Origin: Imbricaverruca yamaguchii
Lineage: Eukaryota; Arthropoda; Thecostraca; Neoverrucidae
NCBI GenBank assembly: GCA_034440575.1
Contig: JAOTOL010001661.1
Span: 5,691,501 to 5,755,500, forward strand
DNA length: 64,000 nt
Reading direction: 5' to 3'
Of this stretch, positions 48,561 to 59,215 are shown piece by piece. The notes below the pieces were generated by a model. That model saw only the letters and a program-made list of their open reading frames with translations. It was not told the origin of the DNA and ran no database searches. A program made the position numbers and the translations under genes. How positions within the stretch are numbered: the first letter of the stretch is position 1; every line of letters begins with the position of its first letter.

Positions 48561-49195
48561 GAAGCGCGCCACCTAGGTCACAACCCATGGTGACCAGTCT
48601 GTGTCTGTCCCACCCAGGTCACAAACCATGGTGACCAGTCGGCGTCTGTCCCACATAGGTCACAAACCATGGTGACCAGTCTGTGTCTGTCCCACCCGGG
48701 TCACAGACCATAGTGACCAGTCGGCGTCTGTCCCACATAGGTCACAAACCATGGTGACCAGTCTGTGTCTGTCCCACCCGGGTCACAAACCATGGTGACC
48801 AGTCTGCGTCTGTCCCACCCAGGTCACAGACCATGGTGATCTGTCGGCGTCTGTCCCATCCAGGTCACAAACCATGGTAACCAGTCTGTGTCTGTCCCAC
48901 ATAGGTCACAAACCATGGTGACCAGTCGGCGTCTGTCCCACATAGGTCACAAACCATGGTGACCAGTCGGCGTCTGTCCCACATAGGTCACAAACCATGG
49001 TGACCAGTCGGCGTCTGTCCCCGGTAAACCATGGTGACCAGTGGCGTCTGTCCCAACCATGGTGCCAGTCGCGTCTTCCCCTGGTCCAAACCATGGTGAC
49101 CAGTCGGCGTCTGTCCCACCTAGGTCACAAACCATGGTGACCAGTCGGCGTTTGTCCCACATAGGTCACAAACCATGGTGACCAGTCTGTGTCTG
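48561..49195. repeat. Minisatellite, 41-bp unit
   Basis: About 15 units containing GGTCACAAACCATGGTGACC, AGTCGGCGTCTGTCCCACAT and A. Each unit holds an internal inverted repeat GGTCAC(N8)GTGACC centred near CCATGG. Variation is CGGCG/TGTG and CATA/CCCA. At 49020-49090 the units are shortened by several small deletions. A patch of minus-strand open frames is produced by the repeat. Confidence 0.96.
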
Positions 49196-49199
49196 TCTT

Positions 49200-51005
49200 C
49201 CAGCTCCTTCCCAGGCCGGCCAACGTCTGTGCCCCGTATCGTCTGTGTTTAGAGCAGAGTGCTTGGGCCTGGCTTGAAGGGAACAAATGTTATCTTAGAT
49301 GAATTCGCCAGCCATCCCCAGTACCAGAAAATACAAGAATTGTATCAATTATGCGGATGAAAATGTAAGCGACGCCCTGACCAGTTCCAACGGCAACATT
49401 TTTCTGATATTTTAGCTCAGCACAAGTGATCAGACAGCAATACCCAATTTTTATTTAATGGGATGATGATATTGGCTACCGAACTTTGCTTTTTCTTGTC
49501 ATATTGAAAGCCGTAGCGTAGCCAAGATGGCGAAGGGCAGCGCTCCCCTCCCCCAGAATGTTGGTGGATGCCATCTACGCGGCCGCCTTGTGGGGCCCGC
49601 AAGGTTCCCTCAAGGCGTCTGTGCAGGGCCCCATAATGGTCCCAGCGCCGGCGAGAGGTACGAATGTGGATATATGGCCCCTATAAAAATATAGTGACCG
49701 AAATCCGAGGAGTTTCCGAAAAGCGCTGCAGACTCGGTAAGCAAGGGAGCCCTCCTCAGATGTTCGCCCCCCCCCCTTAGACCAAATCCTGACTATGCCA
49801 ATGATATAAAACTAGCAATTATGACATTGAATACATCTCCGGCGAAAGCATGCAATATCTCAAAGTACACAACATCTACCACTTGATTGAACTTCTAGTA
49901 AGGTATCAGAATCCAAAAACATGAATATTTATATTGGATAGCCCTGTCTATGCTGGCGATAAAAGCATGGGTATTATCTGGCAGGTCGATATCAAGCTGA
50001 TGCAAGTGCATTACTGAGACGTGCAACTGAGTGTACGTGGGCTATTCAGTCGAGGAGCTGGCACTGTTTAGGAGCATGAGCAGGTTCATTTTACGACGCA
50101 CATGATTTATATCTCATACACCTGAAAGCTCTTGACGTCGTCAACGCTGTTAGTTCAGACATTGCGCACATTCGAGGGTTGGCGAGGCATACTCACTCTA
50201 CTGCTCGCGACGTATGACTCGCCGACCAATACGATATTAGGCAGCAGGTGGAGCCGTCCAGACCGAGCTGTTTCAACCCGGTGGGGAGCATTCAGAAATT
50301 CAACTACATCCTGCATACATATGCATGTACGGCTGTTCTCTCTCGTGCATGTGCGAGTGCATGAAGATTAACGGTGGACTGCCCCTGAGCAGCTGTTGCT
50401 CATGGCAAATGGACTGAAATTATCGATAACATCTTAGTAATTTCGTGAATACTTAAGGGAGCCAATGGCTCTCTCATGGCCATTTACCCTGGTTGGCTAG
50501 CTCTAGTTGGGCAGAGGATGTCACGCATAAGTGAAGTGGAGGTACTTTAAAAGCAAAGCATTAAAAGCAAATGCTAAGGTTTACTTTAGGAGCAAAGCAT
50601 GCCTGCCAGTCACCTTTAATCGGTTCACACCTCTCTTCATATTTCATCATGAAATATAGCTTTTCACAAGCGACAACACTTTGTGGAAATGAATGCAGAT
50701 GTTATGGAGCATCATGGTGTTCGGTGGCTGCTCATGAGCATGCACCCTGCAGGGGGTTGAGGAGGGGTGGGGGTGAGTTCCCGCACCCACCCAGGTTTTT
50801 GCCAAATATCTCAAAAACCAAGAAAGCGACAGAAGTGTTTCTTTGCATATCTTCAATTAAGAACTTAGCGCGTCAATGGCAAGTTATGTGAAGATCGACG
50901 GTCATACATGCGAGGCATATTCCCGAGCAACATTTTTATGTTGATAGCAGTGGCTACCTATCCTATACACACACAAACACATCCACACACGTGTAAGCCC
51001 CGACC
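49200..51005. other. Stretch without recognised genes
   Basis: Nothing was supported. A GC-rich G-run/C-run patch at 50750-50800 is followed by a segment (CCAAATATCTCAAAAACC) that looks like interspersed-repeat sequence, but no second copy is in the window. Confidence 0.4.
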
Positions 51006-51009
51006 TACA

Positions 51010-51059
51010 TATATAGCAACCTATGTATATATGTGTATATATATATGCATATATATATA

Positions 51060-51131
<72 letters not shown>

Positions 51132-51140
51132 GTGTGTGTG
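51010..51140. repeat. (TA)n/(GT)n microsatellite
   Basis: TATATG-type sequence turning into about 30 pure TA dinucleotides and then GT dinucleotides. It lies at the 3' end of the SINE that follows. Confidence 0.96.
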
Positions 51141-51144
51141 ATTT

Positions 51145-51472
51145 TTAATTTTATTAATTAATCCGAGTTGTTGTTGGGGTGGCTTGAGGAACCAGGGTTC
51201 TATTGCTAAGCAGAGCTTGTTGCGTGAACCCTGACCCCACCACCCGATCCATGAACTCCAGTTCACGGCAGAATTTAGACCGAAAGTTTAACGTGCCGCC
51301 AATGCACACACGGCCGCCCGGTAGCTTGTCCCCGACCTTCTCGGGCCGCTGCCAACGACACTCCTGGCCGGGGCTAAATGCGAGCGCGCGAAGCGACTCG
51401 AACCCTGTGTTGCCAGGACAGGGAGACCAGTGCAGGCCAGCGCTCTAACCAACTGAGCTACCGGGGCGGCAA
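51145..51472 (-). mobile_element. tRNA-derived SINE
   Basis: The minus strand starts with a tRNA-like head. The A box TAGCTCAGTTGG is at 51449-51460, followed by TTAGAGCGCTGGCC as in a real anticodon arm region, and the B box GGTTCGAGTCG is at 51394-51404. These are the internal promoter elements of RNA polymerase III. The sequence continues through a tRNA-unrelated body containing AAGGTCGGGGACAAGC and a conserved module (51208-51240) shared with 43.55 kb. It ends in an AT-rich tail next to a TA/GT microsatellite. The A/B spacing is longer than in a canonical tRNA and the acceptor stem does not close, so it is a SINE and not a tRNA gene. Confidence 0.88.
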
Positions 51473-52269
51473 AGTACCGGTATATATGCTTTGAATGCAG
51501 CACATATGACATGGTCACTTATGGTCACTTAGGTCCTTCTAGATTAAGGTCATGCTGTGTCACTGAGGAAAATCCATGGCAAATTTGTGATAGTTTTTTA
51601 TAATTTTCATTTTCTAAGCATAAGCATAAGCATATAAATTTTCTGCATAAAATTAAGTGCATATCATCTTTAAGTGTCCAATCAGCATGGTCTTGCTGTT
51701 ACCTGACACGAGTGACCTGAGGTTAAGCGCCCCTGTCTTCTGGTTTCTTTTGTTGTAATCATTGCTTGTAATAATTGCTATGTCAGGTACATTGTTGATG
51801 TCCAGCTACGCTATATTCCCCTCCAAAGCGTGAACATTTAGGTAGGCGCCACCACGCAAAATGTCAAACTTTACCATATTTGATCTCATTTGACTCGAAA
51901 CGAGCTGACGTAGTGCCACTAAATTATCACATTAGGGAAGTTCTTAGTAGCCTCCAGGCATCTGTGCACCTTGCACCTAGCTTTCATAGATTTGTAAATC
52001 GATGCAGGGAATTTCGCTCCCCTCCCTTCCAGGGCGAGTGATTTTCAGAGGCTTTCCAGTGCATTAAATTGGATATGCAATTATTGTTGCCAACAGATCC
52101 ATAGCATTCGAGGAGTAGCCAGCCATTGGCAGCTACATCGATGCAATTGCGGAGATTTGTGTGTCGACGACTAAATACAGGGGATGTCATTTTGCAAAAT
52201 TAAGCTACTATGTAAATCATAAACCTCTTTCGTCAGTCACTTCCGAACTATTTAGTGTCCACCTGAACA

Positions 52270-52605
52270 CCTTTATCTATTCGATACCATGGATGCCGTG
52301 GATACCTTTCATCTATTGGTTGTCTTTGTGCATCTTTTATCTATTGGTTAACTTTGTAGACCTTTTTCTATTTGATATGGTGGATATCGTGGATACCTTT
52401 TAACTATTGGATACCGTGGATACCGTGGATATGGAAACCCCTTTCTTCTGGTATCCATATCCATGATGCCGTGGATACCGTGGATCCGATCCATACCTTT
52501 TATTTATTGGATGCCGTGGATACTGTGGAGACGTTTTATCTATTGGGTTCCCTTGTACACTTTGATCTATTGGATATCGTGGATACCGCGGATACCTGTG
52601 CGTAT
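52270..52605. repeat. Degenerate repeat of TGGATACCGTGG and TATCTATTGG motifs
   Basis: About 20 occurrences of a roughly 12-bp motif TGGATACCGTGG alternate with CTTTTATCTATTGG-like segments. The unit length is irregular. Non-coding. Confidence 0.8.
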
Positions 52606-52751
52606 TCCACATTAAACCGGCATTAGCAGGCTGGGAAACATGAAGCCAACGTACATTGCAACAGTCGTTCAAGCTTTTAGTTTGGGGACCCAAACATCAA
52701 TCTTCAAGCCATACGACCTTCATCCATATATGCTATATCCTTTTATATATA

Positions 52752-52752
52752 T

Positions 52753-52820
<68 letters not shown>
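52752..52820. repeat. (TA)n microsatellite
   Basis: Uninterrupted TA dinucleotides of about 68 bp. Confidence 0.97.
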
Positions 52821-52823
<3 letters not shown>

Positions 52824-52967
52824 AATCCATACATGAGACGTCCTCTTTCCGAAGCCAAAATTAACATCTCATTATAGCACGCGTGCATAAAACCAATGTT
52901 CGGTAGCTTTTCAAAGCTTATCGGAAGGCTGAATGCTCTAAGCTGATCATAATTGCTGCCTTTTAGC

Positions 52968-52973
<6 letters not shown>

Positions 52974-53022
<49 letters not shown>
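52974..53022. repeat. (TA)n microsatellite, left flank of a short element
   Basis: TA dinucleotides of about 48 bp that continue as TATACATTCATATATACAT up to the AGGCGCGC terminus at 53042. Confidence 0.95.
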
Positions 53023-53025
<3 letters not shown>

Positions 53026-53041
53026 ACATTCATATATACAT

Positions 53042-53388
53042 AGGCGCGCCGCAGGGGCGCCAGGGGGCCCGGGCTCCCCATGAGACCAAAGTTCCCTTTT
53101 GGCCAAAAGTGCCCTTTTGACCGAAAAGTGCCCTCTTGGCCGGAATGTCCCAAATTTAGCCCAAAAATCACCTGCCTTATGTGCCCCGCCTGTGCCAAAG
53201 GTGCCTTTTGGGCCCAAAACTTCCCTTTTGGCCAAACATTTTTTTTTCACGCCCACCCCGATCCACAAACCTTGCAGTGTGCCCCGGGCCGCAAAGTGCC
53301 CTTTTGGAGCCGGTCAAGGGCCCTTTTGGAGCCGGCGAAATGCCCTTTTCGGTCCGGGCCCCCGTTGAAAAATCATGGGTGCGCGCCT
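53042..53388. mobile_element. Short element with AGGCGCGC inverted ends inserted in a TA-rich tract
   Basis: The GC-rich 347-bp segment begins AGGCGCGCCGCAGGGGCGCC and ends GGGTGCGCGCCT, so the ends are inverted copies of AGGCGCGC. It is flanked on both sides by TATA/TACA sequence, which looks like insertion at a TA-rich target. The inside repeats a motif like GTGCCCTTTTGGCC with drift about nine times. Non-autonomous; superfamily not assigned. Confidence 0.6.
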
Positions 53389-53416
53389 GTATACATATAT
53401 ATATATGTATATGTGT

Positions 53417-53452
<36 letters not shown>
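53389..53452. repeat. (TA)n(GT)n microsatellite
   Basis: A TA-rich start followed by about 20 GT dinucleotides, ending in TATATA. Confidence 0.95.
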
Positions 53453-53455
<3 letters not shown>

Positions 53456-54892
53456 GGTGCACCGGTGTTCTACAAATGCCCTGGTAAAGAACGGTGTGTT
53501 TTTGTCGTCGAAAATACAGCTGCGTTTTTGGGTTTGTTCACCTTTGGTTTTTACTTCCAGGAATGCTCACATGTATTCGCCCGATGAGATCGAACAAGAT
53601 AACAACGCGAAAACTGGGTAAAATATAATGTGCTGTGGTGCAACGAGGCCTCCGATGCCCTGATCGATTATCATTTTGTTTTTAGTTTAGCGACGTACGA
53701 GCACCCTCAGATGTACATGCTTGCGGTCAAACGCCATTGGCTGGCTCCCGTCGTACCCTCATGGGACACTTCCCATTGCTCCCATTCCAAAAGGTCAGTC
53801 GAATAAACGATCCCTCATCACGATGCAGCTGATAGATGGTGATACTCAGGAAATGAAGCTCTCCCTGGTACCGGACCGTTGTCAATTGGAAAATTCATGG
53901 TGTATGACGGTGGCGGTGGGTCCGCCGAGACACCATTCGCCTCGAAAAATTCCATCCACAGGCCCGTTGATGATTGGAACACAGCCAGAAGCACCAACTG
54001 GGTGTACGTTGGTGCTTATGATGACCATGACCATGGATGCATTTTATGACATTGTTGCTTTCTTCCCAGCTGAGTATTTGACCCAATCACTTTGATTTCG
54101 TGGCATATCACTCGCGCGTCCGGCGGTCCGCGCCAACTTCGCATGTCCGGGGGTGGGTGGATGTCTGACCACCTAAGGTCTCTAGAACTATGCTAACTAG
54201 CGACAAACAGGTCAATATTCAGGTCACTGGATCATCATAGGTCAACTTCGACCAGATCGTATAGGACTCTCAGATATTGACACATTTTTCAGGGCCTGTA
54301 TCAGATAGAAACAAACGGCGAACGCTATTCTACAGTCCTTGAAATGTGCTATCGACAATAGGCGGTGTGAATTAAGGTCAGGTCAACCGAAACTATGGTC
54401 AAGGTCATGAAGTAGCCTAGCGAGGGCGTGTAGCGTATCAATCGACAGGTTTCTGCGATACAAGCACAGTGACGGTAATTTCAGCCTTCTAGCTCAATGC
54501 AGTGCGATATAATGCGCATAAATGTGTACTGTTCTCAGGTGACCTCAGATGACCTTGCTGAGGTCACTGAGTAGAAATATCAGAGGTACCATTAAGCATA
54601 GCTTCCAATTACAAGCCACAACCGTTGTAAGATCATTCCGAGAGCAAATATGTAACCAGGAAACATTCGTATATTTTACCATAGCCCTATAATGGAGAAG
54701 CCATGGCCGCGACCTGACCTCAGGTCAATGCTACGAAAAAAACAAGGTATATTATGGTCCCTGATACGATCATCACATGTTATAATTTATAAATCAATCG
54801 CCCAGTTATTATGGAAGTTATGCCACCTAGAACTCCGAGTGTAGTTGGGTCACTTAGCATGACCTGGTGACCTGACCTAAGGTGACCCAGGG
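53453..54892. other. Unassigned stretch; right half rich in AGGTCA/TGACCT motifs
   Basis: From about 54165 onward many copies of AGGTCA or TGACCT occur in both orientations, continuing into the TTAA element that starts at 54893. No gene was recognised. The open frame at 53721-54095 has no known domain. Confidence 0.4.
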
Positions 54893-55738
54893 TTAACCCG
54901 TCCCGTCTCGGGGGTCTTAACCGCTCCCCCCTCAGGTTTTTCGCGGGTAGTGGACGAACGGCGCGCGGTAGCGTGCCCAAATTTGCATACCTTTTCTACA
55001 TCAATTTGGTATGCTGTTCGAAATTTTGAAGTCAGGTCATCTAGGGTCAACGAGTTAGTCAAGGTCGAGTGAGATCACCTCCAGAGAAGTTCAACCAGTC
55101 ATCACGCTTTAACGGATACAGATATTTTAATGAAATTTTCAGCGTTTGCTTATCTTTATGGATGCAACAAAGCGTATGAGTGGAATGTTTAATTTTTTTT
55201 CGTTTTTGACTACATATAAATTTTGCGTATTTGCCAAATTGCGGTTCAAATAGAGGATTCTGGCTAATGTAAGCATTTTTTATTAGGGCAAGTTGACTTC
55301 CAACAACGTTTCCCGATCTACTCCATCCACTGGAAAAGGAAAATTAAAGAAAACTTGAAAACACAAAATTTTGAAAGTTCAAAAATAATAACTTTTATCT
55401 TCGGGGGGCCAAGAAATAAAGTCCTGGCCGATTTCGCTGTCCTTTTCTCATTCCAAATAAATTTTGTTTTTTTTCGTATATCCCCCAAAATGAACTCATC
55501 AGAGCCAAAAACAGTGCAAGTCGTGAAAAGTCGTGAAAATCTAGCCACCTGGTGACGTCACTTTTGGGGGAAAATTGTTTTGGGGGTGGACCTGGACCCT
55601 ACTCGTCGAGCGCTTTCCGATGATACCTCTTTCGTTTTCGTGCGATGCTTAGTTAGGATTTTAGAGGATGTTACTAACCGCGCCCCCTCCCCCCGAGACG
55701 GGGTGTGAGGATCTGACCGGAAAGACGGCGCGGGTTAA
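54893..55738 (+). mobile_element. TTAA-bounded non-autonomous element, copy B
   Basis: This is the best-preserved of three copies (see 38780-39637 and 30687-31812). It is bordered by TTAA on both sides (54893-54896 and 55735-55738). The termini are TTAACCCGTCCCGTC and GACGGCGCGGGTTAA, imperfect inverted repeats. A subterminal CCCCGAGACGGGG-type segment occurs at both ends. Length 846 bp, no protein encoded. TTAA targets with CCC-starting termini fit piggyBac-like or Kolobok-like mobilisation (inference from target and ends only). Confidence 0.85.
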
Positions 55739-56590
55739 AATGGATGAGGATATGCGGAAAAGACTAATGAGCAGCCATGCGAGGCTTGGCCTTGCTAACT
55801 CGATTAGTATGGCGGAAAATTAGGAAAAACCGCAGGGAGGGCAGATATCTGCCCCCCCTCTGGACGTGCGCGTGGTATTGATGGCACAAAGGTGACTGGG
55901 TGACCCATTAACTTAAGCTGGATGTTGCACGTGTTTGTTCGTCTGCTGATGTAAGCTGACCCAACCTAACCTCAATCTCCCTCTCCCACTCCCAACTAAT
56001 AACTGATCAAAGCTTGGGTGAAGAGTCGTGTCAGGTTTCTTAAGCTGACCACGTTCTAGTTTGACTTGGTGCAACGTTTATCCTGTCCTGGATATTTGGT
56101 GAAAGAACGTCAAACTTGCTGCGCTGGAGCCACTTTTTAGTCGATTCTTCCCATGTTGCGCCACCAGACTAATGATTCTGTATTCCTAAAAGTGAGAACA
56201 GACCCCCCTCCCCAACACCATTGTGTCCTTCACGCATAACCCAGCGCATACACACCCGTGCACACAATCAACTCTTCCCTTGAGGTGGTAGCCAGGGTAA
56301 ACTACATATGTTTTTATCGAAACAGTCCATTAGAATAGTTGTCGAACAAATATCGGGCAACGTACTTAAAATATATGTCTTTGGTGACGCAAAGAAGTTC
56401 AAGGGCTTTCCTGTCGCTTTAAAATTGCGGCTAGGTGAATTAAAGACGGACAGACGACAATAAATCGAACGTTGCATTCTACGAGACTTCCCTTTAGTTC
56501 GAATGCATATGCATGTATAAGGGTAAATATACATGTATAGATACCAGTCGATGCGGCCCAAAGCACAAATAATCAATCGATCAATCAATC
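55739..56590. other. Unassigned stretch
   Basis: No gene or element was recognised. A minus-strand open frame at 56268-56588 has no recognisable domain. Confidence 0.35.
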
Positions 56591-56594
56591 AACG

Positions 56595-56656
<62 letters not shown>

Positions 56657-56660
56657 GTAT
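56595..56660. repeat. (TA)n microsatellite
   Basis: TA dinucleotides with one TATG interruption. Confidence 0.96.
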
Positions 56661-56836
56661 GATACTCATAAGTAAAATGTGAACACAAAATGTAAATACC
56701 GTAGAAGAAAATAAAGAAACAAAAACAAACATGTTGACCTAGTCCGTAGGCAGAGAATCCTCCCCTAGTACTAATTTAAAGAGGTGATCAAGGAGATCAT
56801 CAGACATGCCTGTAACAGGAATAAAAGTGATCTTAC

Positions 56837-57064
56837 AAAGAAGGGAGTAAGGGCGATGCACGTCTTCTTGCAGGACATAAATATATGCATGCATCCAGCG
56901 GATAAAGGTTTCGGAACAGCACCATGAATACCCCGATCAGCACGAAACAGAACTTCATCAGAAATTTCCGGACGTGCATAGGCTCCGGTACCAGGTGGTA
57001 TGTGGAGAATATATTCCTCATCGTTAGATTGGAGGGCACTATATCACGAACAATTTGCATCGAT
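56837..57064 (-). CDS. Candidate exon with a hydrophobic segment, protein not identified
   Basis: The minus-strand frame is open between an acceptor TTTTGCAAG (ending at 57065) and a donor GTAAGA (from 56836). The 228-bp exon enters and leaves with the same phase. It contains RDIVPSNLTMRNIFSTYHLV and then KFLMKFCFVLIGVFMVLFRN, a strongly hydrophobic run of about 18 residues that could be a membrane helix or signal anchor. The phase joins exactly to the exon at 57785-57970. If translation started at the internal methionine (56977-56979), the segment could instead be a signal peptide exon, possibly of the Cys-loop receptor. The family was not recognised and the acceptor is AAG rather than CAG. 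Confidence 0.35.
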
Positions 57065-57153
57065 CTTGCAAAACAAGGCAATCTATGCAATAAATTTGCG
57101 CAAAACGCCAGAGCTTATACCGGACTAGCTAGCAACATATTAATCTTCGCGTT

Positions 57154-57196
57154 CGGCTATCTGAGAGCCGATTGCTATTCGGCTCTCAGATAGCCG
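57154..57196. repeat. Perfect 17-bp inverted repeat (hairpin)
   Basis: CGGCTATCTGAGAGCCG (57154-57170) and its exact reverse complement (57180-57196) are separated by nine bases. It lies in the proposed intron between the two candidate exons. It is not followed by a T run. Confidence 0.95.
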
Positions 57197-57784
57197 CAAC
57201 TTCTACAACATAGCACTTCGGTGTTTTTCGACTTGTATTTGGCAACCATCATGATACAATGCTGGGCGGGAGTTCATAAAGAGCCTAGGCATTCCCGATT
57301 AAATGCCATTTCAGTAGCTTAAAGCAAAATAGTGACTTGTTTCTTAGTATCTACGAAGTATTTAAAACGGACAAATTTGTGTTGTAGTAGTGAACCCGTG
57401 TTAAGTATTGTGGACTTATGTGATGTATTGTGAACCTGTGTGAAGTATTGTGAACCTGTGTGATATACGAGCTGTGTGTCTTGTTGTTTCATGACTCCGC
57501 TTGGTCCGGAATATAGATATTTGCAAAACTGTTCGACACACACAGTCTTACCGAATGCATTGTGAATTTCACTTGATATGATGCGAAATTGCATTAATCA
57601 TCTCCTGAGATATCGTCGTAGTTGAGCAATTAATACATGATTCACACAGCCTTGTTTATTCCCATGCCAGCTATATTAATGATGAGATCTTAAAACACGA
57701 TATTGGTGACAAAATATTTTATGTTTCGATATTAGGCCATTATTTGACCCAATATGAAAGCAACCTTCAAGCCTGCTCACTTAC

Positions 57785-57970
57785 TTGTGTATTTTCTCAA
57801 TTCTCCTATTGCCGTAGTAGGCGATCATGGCGGAGATAAACTTAGGAGACAAGCCGCGCCATGTGCCTTTGATTACGAATATGATCCGTCCGCGAATCTG
57901 GTTTAGCTTTTGATGTAGCGTTGTAAAATTGACCAAGACATTCCCGATCTTGTGAAGCGCATCGAAACGT
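57785..57970 (-). CDS. Candidate internal exon, protein not identified
   Basis: The 186-bp exon (62 codons' worth, same phase in and out) has a strong donor GTAAGT (from 57784) and an acceptor TCCTTACAG ending at 57971. It translates to RFDALHKIGNVLVNFTTLHQ ... GTWRGLSPKFISAM ... NRRIEKIHK. It looks like ordinary protein sequence (mixed charged and hydrophobic, no low complexity). The only stop in frame at its left end is created by the donor itself. Its outgoing phase fits the candidate exon at 56837-57064. I do not recognise the family. It may be an upstream neighbour of the receptor gene or a separate minus-strand gene. Confidence 0.45.
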
Positions 57971-58019
57971 CTGTAAGGAGTGAACTCAAGAGAAGTGGCA
58001 CGACACTGTTTCATTTCAG

Positions 58020-59175
58020 TTTATTTACCACACACAACACAAAGGTGCTGAGCAATCTGCCATAAAGTTCCAGATGGAGGGTAACTACAGCTTAGTCAAG
58101 AGGAACTACTTCATTTTGACAGCTCATCCTCCAATGAACAACTTGTGTCTGAGTCGATTCATATCGACCCGGTGTAACCCTGAACACCACTTTTCAAGTG
58201 TTCAAACACGAGTGGCGATAAATTCCAGGTAACACTGGAATGTGGACCTTCCGCCTTGAGCTTTTTCTGACAAAGAGCTCGGAAGGAATTTTCCGGAATA
58301 TTCGAAGTTCCGAATTAGCAAGACTTCAAAGGGCTTCACGTTTCAGATAAATATCAATCTGAAAACGGTCGCCTTGGGAATCCCATGGTATTTCCTGTTG
58401 CAACATGGCGGAATATTGCAGCATGGCCTCAGCCCACACAGTTCATGGCCCTCCGCGTGAGCTCAAACACCTCAACATTGTGCAGAGGTGGGAATGATGG
58501 ATGCTTCCTTGCATGTCGTAGTCTAATTATTAAATCTGCCAAGTAACGTATGGGAAACGAACAAAAACGTACATTATCGTTCCTCACAAGCAATATTTTC
58601 AATCTGCAAAATTCCTCTACTGGCTTGGGTTGTGCTATCTCCAGCTTTTCAGGTAAAACCCAATAAAAACTATGTGGTGGAAATCTTGAAGATGTGATGA
58701 TGTGACTTGAAGGGCTGCATTGTAATTATCAGGTACTGTACATATTAACCGGAGAGCACCAAGCTGGGTGGAAGCAGAGAAGCCTCGAACGGCACAGGCG
58801 TGCCACATCGAGCCGCCACCAACAGACGAAGTCACGCCACGGACAGAAGGTGGCGGAAATTGTCACAGAAGAAGGAACCAAAACACAAGTGAGGGGTGAA
58901 CGTCGACCATCTTTTACCGAGACACTTTGGCGGCCTACTGAAGAGGCTCTTTTTCCCCTGAGGGAGTGCCTTTTGACTAAAGCATCCCCTGAACAGGGGT
59001 GCAGGACACACAATCCAGCCTTCCCGGAGGGGCGCTTTTTCCGATTAGAAGAGCGCCAACTTTTCATGGGGGTATATGTCCCGATGTTCCTTGCATCCGC
59101 CCATGATTCGGTAGCATTTCTGTTCGACCCAAACATTTGGTCTTTCCCTGCTCTGACTGGTACGCGCTGATGGCC
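58020..59175. other. Unassigned stretch; GC-rich from about 58740
   Basis: A long minus-strand open frame (58729-59487) and a plus-strand one (58850-59170) overlap here. Neither shows a recognisable domain, and the GC content alone may explain the lack of stops. Two similar GGCCGGCC...GGCGACCG segments occur at about 59231-59250 and 59353-59375. Confidence 0.3.
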
Positions 59176-59215
59176 GGGAATGATCGGCTGGCACGGAAAC
59201 CAGCCGACCATTCCC
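59176..59215. repeat. 16-bp inverted repeat (hairpin)
   Basis: GGGAATGATCGGCTGG (59176-59191) and CCAGCCGACCATTCCC (59200-59215) are reverse complements with one mismatch, around an 8-base loop. Confidence 0.9.

Noticed and set aside
51394..51472. tRNA gene
   Set aside because: A and B boxes are present, but the spacing is too long and no acceptor-stem closure follows the B box. The sequence continues as a SINE body.
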